A stretch of DNA of 64,000 nucleotides, taken from assembly GCA_002633005.1 (NCBI GenBank), contig NMRA01000083.1:1007725-1071724 (forward strand), given 5' to 3'. Origin of the DNA: Phoronis australis (lineage: Eukaryota; Phoronida; Phoronidae). The stretch's first letter is position 1. The number at the start of each line of letters is the position of its first letter. The translations under genes were made by a program, and so were the position numbers. Below the pieces are notes generated by a model that searched no databases, had not been told where the DNA came from, and saw only the letters and a program-made list of their open reading frames with translations. Shown here in pieces: positions 60,101 to 64,000 of this stretch.

Positions 60101-62497
60101 TCTAGACCCAATGACCTTGAGTCTGACCTTCATAAAGGCTTAGAATCTTCCTGTTTTAAGAGGATTTCTTCTATGTTTGGTTTCGATTTCCTCTATTTGA
60201 TTTCCAGTTTTCTCGTTTTTCATCTTTTTATCATTATTTTTACTTTATTCATGCAAAAACATTTACTTCACTTAAATTTTACTACCCAAAAAATATTTCT
60301 ATCATGCAAGCCGAACGATACATCTTTTGGAAAGTTTCCCTCTTTTTCGTCATTAGTCATTCGAAGCCCTGCTTTATATGGCTGGACCTATAAAGACTCT
60401 CTGGTCAATTCGATGTGATCCAGTGTTCTCCATGACCTGTTTTGACTTGACGCGGTAACAAGTTTGGATTTTGCCACGTCAAGTTTGGGGAAAGCGCGTC
60501 AAGTTTAAAAATTGCCGTGGCAGGTTTAAAATCTTGGCTCATTGGCTTGGCACTTCAGCTCATATTATCAAATCAGAGCCTGATTTTACCAACAGTAAAC
60601 ATACATAGTTCACTTTACTCAGAGCCAGTTAACAGTACCGTATTCGCCGTAATAAGGTGCCTGGGGCGCTTAGTAAAATTCGTTTCTGGGGAGGCGCTAA
60701 TTGTAACCCAAGGGGGTTAAAACCCGGTCTCTGAAATGGGTGAAATCGGAAGCTAGGATTCATCAAATTTACGCTGTGTGATGCATCTGTAGCCTGTGAC
60801 AGACCTTCTACAAAATGGTGGCACATTGCTATCAAAATTCGTTGTTAAATTACGATCGTTTTACAGAAAATTGTGCTGAAATCCCAGGGCAAAAACTCGC
60901 TGATGCACCGCTGCCTCGCGATCGTCGACAGGGCAGCTTGAATAAAAATATATTTTTGACTCAGCAAATTACCTGAAATCCTCACTTAAGTTTTCCAAAT
61001 AGTGTCCCTAAGATTTTAAATTCCTATGGAGTCGGTATTAAGAACAAGATAGGTTCAAATCTGCGCAAGATCGTACCCAGCAGCATGAAAGAAATTTCTG
61101 GATGAACACACGTCGTAGTGACGTGACCTTTGCTTTGAAGGTTGTCTGTGTGTGTGTGTGAGTGAGGGAGCACGTGCATGTCATCAGCGTTCATTTGCCA
61201 GACCAAACTAAATGCAATGTAGGGCCTAATGACTTAGATGTGCATTGTAACTAAAGAAATAACACAAGCAGTGTCACGAGAACGCACTTGCTGATCACAT
61301 CTACTATTAAAACGTGCGAGAATCGTCTCGGTAGGGACTAAGGCCGAATGTCATTGAGTCGCCGGGTGACTGGATGTGTGACACTTATTTTCCAGGAGAT
61401 TTGGGGACGGAGGTGTCCACTATAATTGGGGTATTTTACTTTAAAAACACCAATCATGAATAAATTAAAAGTGATTAATAAAGCAATCCCTCTTAAAAAT
61501 AACGCAACAGTTTTTACAGCATTAGAAACTTTCAGAAATTAGTGCCAATATTTATTTCTTGCCGATATGCTATCTGTAGTTTTGTGGATAGTTCCTGAAG
61601 ACTTAATGCCTGTGATGACAATTGACAGGTATGTAGCGTGTGCTTCCTGGCCACGTGCTTTTAACAACAATTTTTTTATTCATGAGACAGTCGTCAGCTG
61701 AATGGGCACTTCGAGTACAATTCGCGGTTTTCATGTGTACGTAGCCCTACAAAGTGTCAAAAAGTAGGTCAGACCTGACCAATTCAGTGTACATTTTTTG
61801 AAACATATATAAATACCTCCAGTGGATATGTTAAAGCTATAGACTGGAGAAAAGACAGTGCTGACTACTGATATTGAACTCTAGAAATTTGCGTCAAGTT
61901 TGGAATTGGTGTTGTGGAGAACACTGGTGATCATAGGTACAGCTTTAGTGCTTACCGATTGGGGCCATTTGGTTTAGAGGCATTTGGCAGAGCTTTAGTG
62001 AGCCGGGCCCTGAACAGTTAACATGACCTGGCGAGGCCGTCCAGCAAAAGTTCAGCCATGTAATGAGGTTACATCCTGGCAAATGGTGCGCACATTAGGA
62101 GTGGTATGCTCATCAACAATGGACATGTTATTGCTTGTTGCTATGTTGGCTTCTTTTAACTTGTGCTGTAGAAAATCATTTTTCAAAACCTGGTAATGAG
62201 CTCACCATGTAATGTACCTGTGTACTTTTGTAAACTATTTTTTCCAAAAAAGGTTTTGCAGTGTTAAAAAGCAGATGTTACCCATTGATAGTCGATTCTG
62301 GTAAAGTTACTAATAATTATAACTCTTTGTGTTTATCAGCTTTCAAGATGATTGAAGGAGAACAGGCTGTCATTCAAAAAGCTATATGGTTATTCGGCAA
62401 CTTAGCAGCAGTCATCATAGCTTTATACAAATGCCATACTATGGGTCTACTGCCACTATATGCGTCTGATTGGCTGGCTTTTGCCGAGTCTCCGTGG
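57184..62497 (+). CDS. EMC4: EMC4, ER membrane protein complex subunit 4 (3' end not found)
   Basis: EMC4 is a membrane subunit of the conserved ER insertase complex EMC. Coding exons found are 57184-57245, 58146-58290, 59285-59438 and 62340-62497, with agreeing phases, encoding 173 residues. The start [20 protein letters not shown] matches the basic N-terminus of the family. Exon 2 ends [20 protein letters not shown]...LIVK. Exon 3 has the hallmark [20 protein letters not shown] and [18 protein letters not shown]. Exon 4 has [20 protein letters not shown], then [12 protein letters not shown]. Human EMC4 is 183 residues, so about ten C-terminal residues (FSGGG-type tail) are missing. That exon is either beyond 64000 or too short for me to see. 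N-terminal residues 21-40 are Ser/His-rich and differ from vertebrates. Confidence 0.94.
60421..61926. mobile_element. Non-autonomous hAT-like DNA transposon, 1506 bp
   Basis: CAGTGTTCTCCA at the left and TGGAGAACACTG at the right are perfect 12-bp terminal inverted repeats. GTGATC directly flanks both ends (60415-60420 and 61927-61932), a 6-bp direct duplication. Subterminal GCGTCAAGTTT blocks recur near both ends. No transposase frame is visible. It is inserted in EMC4 intron 3. Confidence 0.8.
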
Positions 62498-62639
62498 GTA
62501 AGTTGCCGTGATTTAATACTTTTTATACATAAATAAGTAAATGTTGAACTGGCATAGAAATATAGATCACAAACATTTTAAGTCTGGTCTGCACGCATCC
62601 TGTTGACCACATCACATGACCTAATGAACATAAGTGTGA

Positions 62640-62695
62640 AAAGATTGCTGCCCCTGGCTGGGACTCGAACCCAGGACCTTCTGCTAACTGTCCAT
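62640..62695 (-). mobile_element. SINE-like element with tRNA T-arm block
   Basis: On the minus strand AGTTAGCAGAAGGTCCTGGG, then TTCGAGTCCCAGCCAGGGGC has a perfect B-box within a self-complementary T-arm. The upstream part is not tRNA-like. The open frame at 62603-62860 crossing it is a shadow. Confidence 0.45.
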
Positions 62696-63755
62696 GTCCA
62701 TGAAAGGAACATCCCTGCTAATCATCCTCTGGTGAAGGTTGCCATACTGTTGGTATTTAGTGTCTCTGCTCCGTCTCCACCCAGGGGTACTTTTTGCAAG
62801 CTGCAGGCACTGTTCAGTAGTGACTCAAGGCCACGAAGGTGGTGTTATTGGAGCGTGTGAACCATAGACATCTCAATGCTATAGACCGGGCGCATGCACT
62901 ACTGCAGCTGACAACTTGACGCCACATTGGAGAGAGTTTCTAGTAACGTGACACGGATAATTGCTGTGTAAGCAAACTGGTCAAAGCGAGATATTTAACA
63001 TATAAAGAGGCAGAAGTGTGTGATTTTTTCCAGAAACATAAAAACACGTGATACAACACTTACATGGGTTTTTAAGAGTCAATCAGTCGATAGGGAAAAT
63101 ATCAATAATAGAAAATCACAATGAGTGGCAGATTCTCGAGTGGCCTGAGCGGCTGCACGCTTGTCAATCTACTGCGAGCGTTTTTTTTTTTTCGTTTTTT
63201 CAAGAGAAACCAGTAATATCGCGCAAATTTATAATTTAATTTGTCGCTAAATGCAAATACATTATGTCCAGGACATGTGCCGCTCACCCGGGACGTACTT
63301 TCGTGGTGCCCCAATAAGCCTTTTCAGTATTGAAAAATGACCCCGGGTAACTTTGTAAAATTAAAGTATTACCCGGGCCGCTTTTAATGGGATTTAAATT
63401 TAATGTGAACAGCTGTGAAAAATGGCCTTATTGGGGGTCATAAAAATAAATGACAGGTTTTTAAAGTTCATTAGGGCGCTCTCCCGTTCAGTGACTTTAC
63501 CAGACGCTGTACACTGAACGGTTGTGAGCATGTGATAACATCCAGCTACTTTGTTAACTACTGAGCACAAGCTTATTACTGATGACATGTGAACACAGTC
63601 AAACCCAGTGCGTTGGTACGTTCGGACAGAATAGATTGTCTTATCTTCGATCATTGTAGTTGAGCGATTTTGGTGATTCAAAAACATAAGCACGATCTGT
63701 ATTTGATTGGGAATTCAGAAATGTCATTGGTTTATGTTTAAGCATCTTATAACTT

Positions 63756-64000
63756 AACTTATTTTTAACAGCACAGCTCAGTGAGGCTACGATCTTATCG
63801 GAGATTAGAGAAATTATTGAACAAAAGAGAGCTGACCCTGCAACCGTAATTGCCAGAATGGACTTAATCAGTGGTCAGTGTAAGGTATTGGCTACAGTGG
63901 TCATCTGCCCAACTTTTGCTGTATCAACCCAACATTTGGCAGTTCGGGGGTGTGAATTTCTGACGGGCAAAATCCTGGCTAATGCTCTGCCCTTCCCCCC
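63756..64000 (+). other. Open frame after a good acceptor at the right edge
   Basis: TTATTTTTAACAG ends at 63770 and is followed by a frame open to the window end (QLSEATILSEIREIIEQKRA, then DPATVIARMDLISGQ). Its composition is helix-like and charged. It enters in phase 1, whereas EMC4 exon 4 leaves in phase 0. Read in the EMC4 phase it gives an unrelated 25-residue tail and a stop. It could belong to the next gene or a repeat. No family was recognised. Confidence 0.3.

Noticed and set aside
3554-62497. A prokaryote-style operon or defence cluster
   Set aside because: Genes are spliced, on alternating strands and kilobases apart. Every recognised product is a conserved eukaryotic housekeeping protein.

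Overview
This window is animal nuclear DNA: four intron-rich, single-copy housekeeping genes set in AT-rich sequence with many small repeats. The encoded proteins align closely with their vertebrate counterparts. The many introns and the abundance of short tandem repeats, tRNA-derived SINE-like elements and small inverted-repeat elements suggest a bilaterian, probably a marine invertebrate with high heterozygosity. I cannot name the species. Family assignments come from recalled protein families and from hand-splicing with GT/AG boundaries and phase checks. No search was run.

Layout. Bases 1-1800 are repeats (a ~150-bp satellite, an inverted half-unit and a palindrome-rich block). The minus-strand gene MARCHF6 (ER membrane RING-CH ubiquitin ligase, TEB4/Doa10 family) fills 28425 down to 3554 with 23 coding exons, giving 918 residues. 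The plus-strand gene WDR88 (seven WD repeats plus a C-terminal Cys-pair tail) runs from 27949 to 42681 with 10 coding exons, 411 residues. The minus-strand gene NGDN (neuroguidin, Sas10/Utp3/C1D family) runs from 53660 down to 44251 with 10 coding exons, 310 residues. The plus-strand gene EMC4 (ER membrane complex subunit 4) starts at 57184. Four coding exons are in the window and the last short C-terminal exon was not found.

The most notable structures are as follows. (1) The 5' ends of MARCHF6 and WDR88 interlock: each gene's first coding exon lies in the other's first intron, and a 52-bp inverted repeat brackets WDR88 exon 1. (2) A ~1.85-kb tandem duplication in MARCHF6 carries two coding exons. 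The copies meet exactly at a single N, so it may be a haplotype assembly artefact or else alternative exons. (3) A 91-bp tandem array at the 3' end of MARCHF6 coding exon 18 is made of exon sequence plus its splice donor, so several donor-like sites sit side by side. (4) Several non-autonomous DNA elements can be delimited, including one of 1506 bp with matching 12-bp terminal repeats and a 6-bp target duplication inside EMC4 intron 3. (5) A TATA-box plus ORF unit lies inside WDR88 intron 2.

Functionally, MARCHF6 and EMC4 both act in ER membrane protein quality control or insertion, NGDN acts in small-subunit ribosome biogenesis and translational control, and WDR88 is poorly characterised. 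Their adjacency looks like ordinary gene neighbourhood, not an operon. No prokaryotic system, CRISPR array, rRNA or convincing intact tRNA gene was seen.
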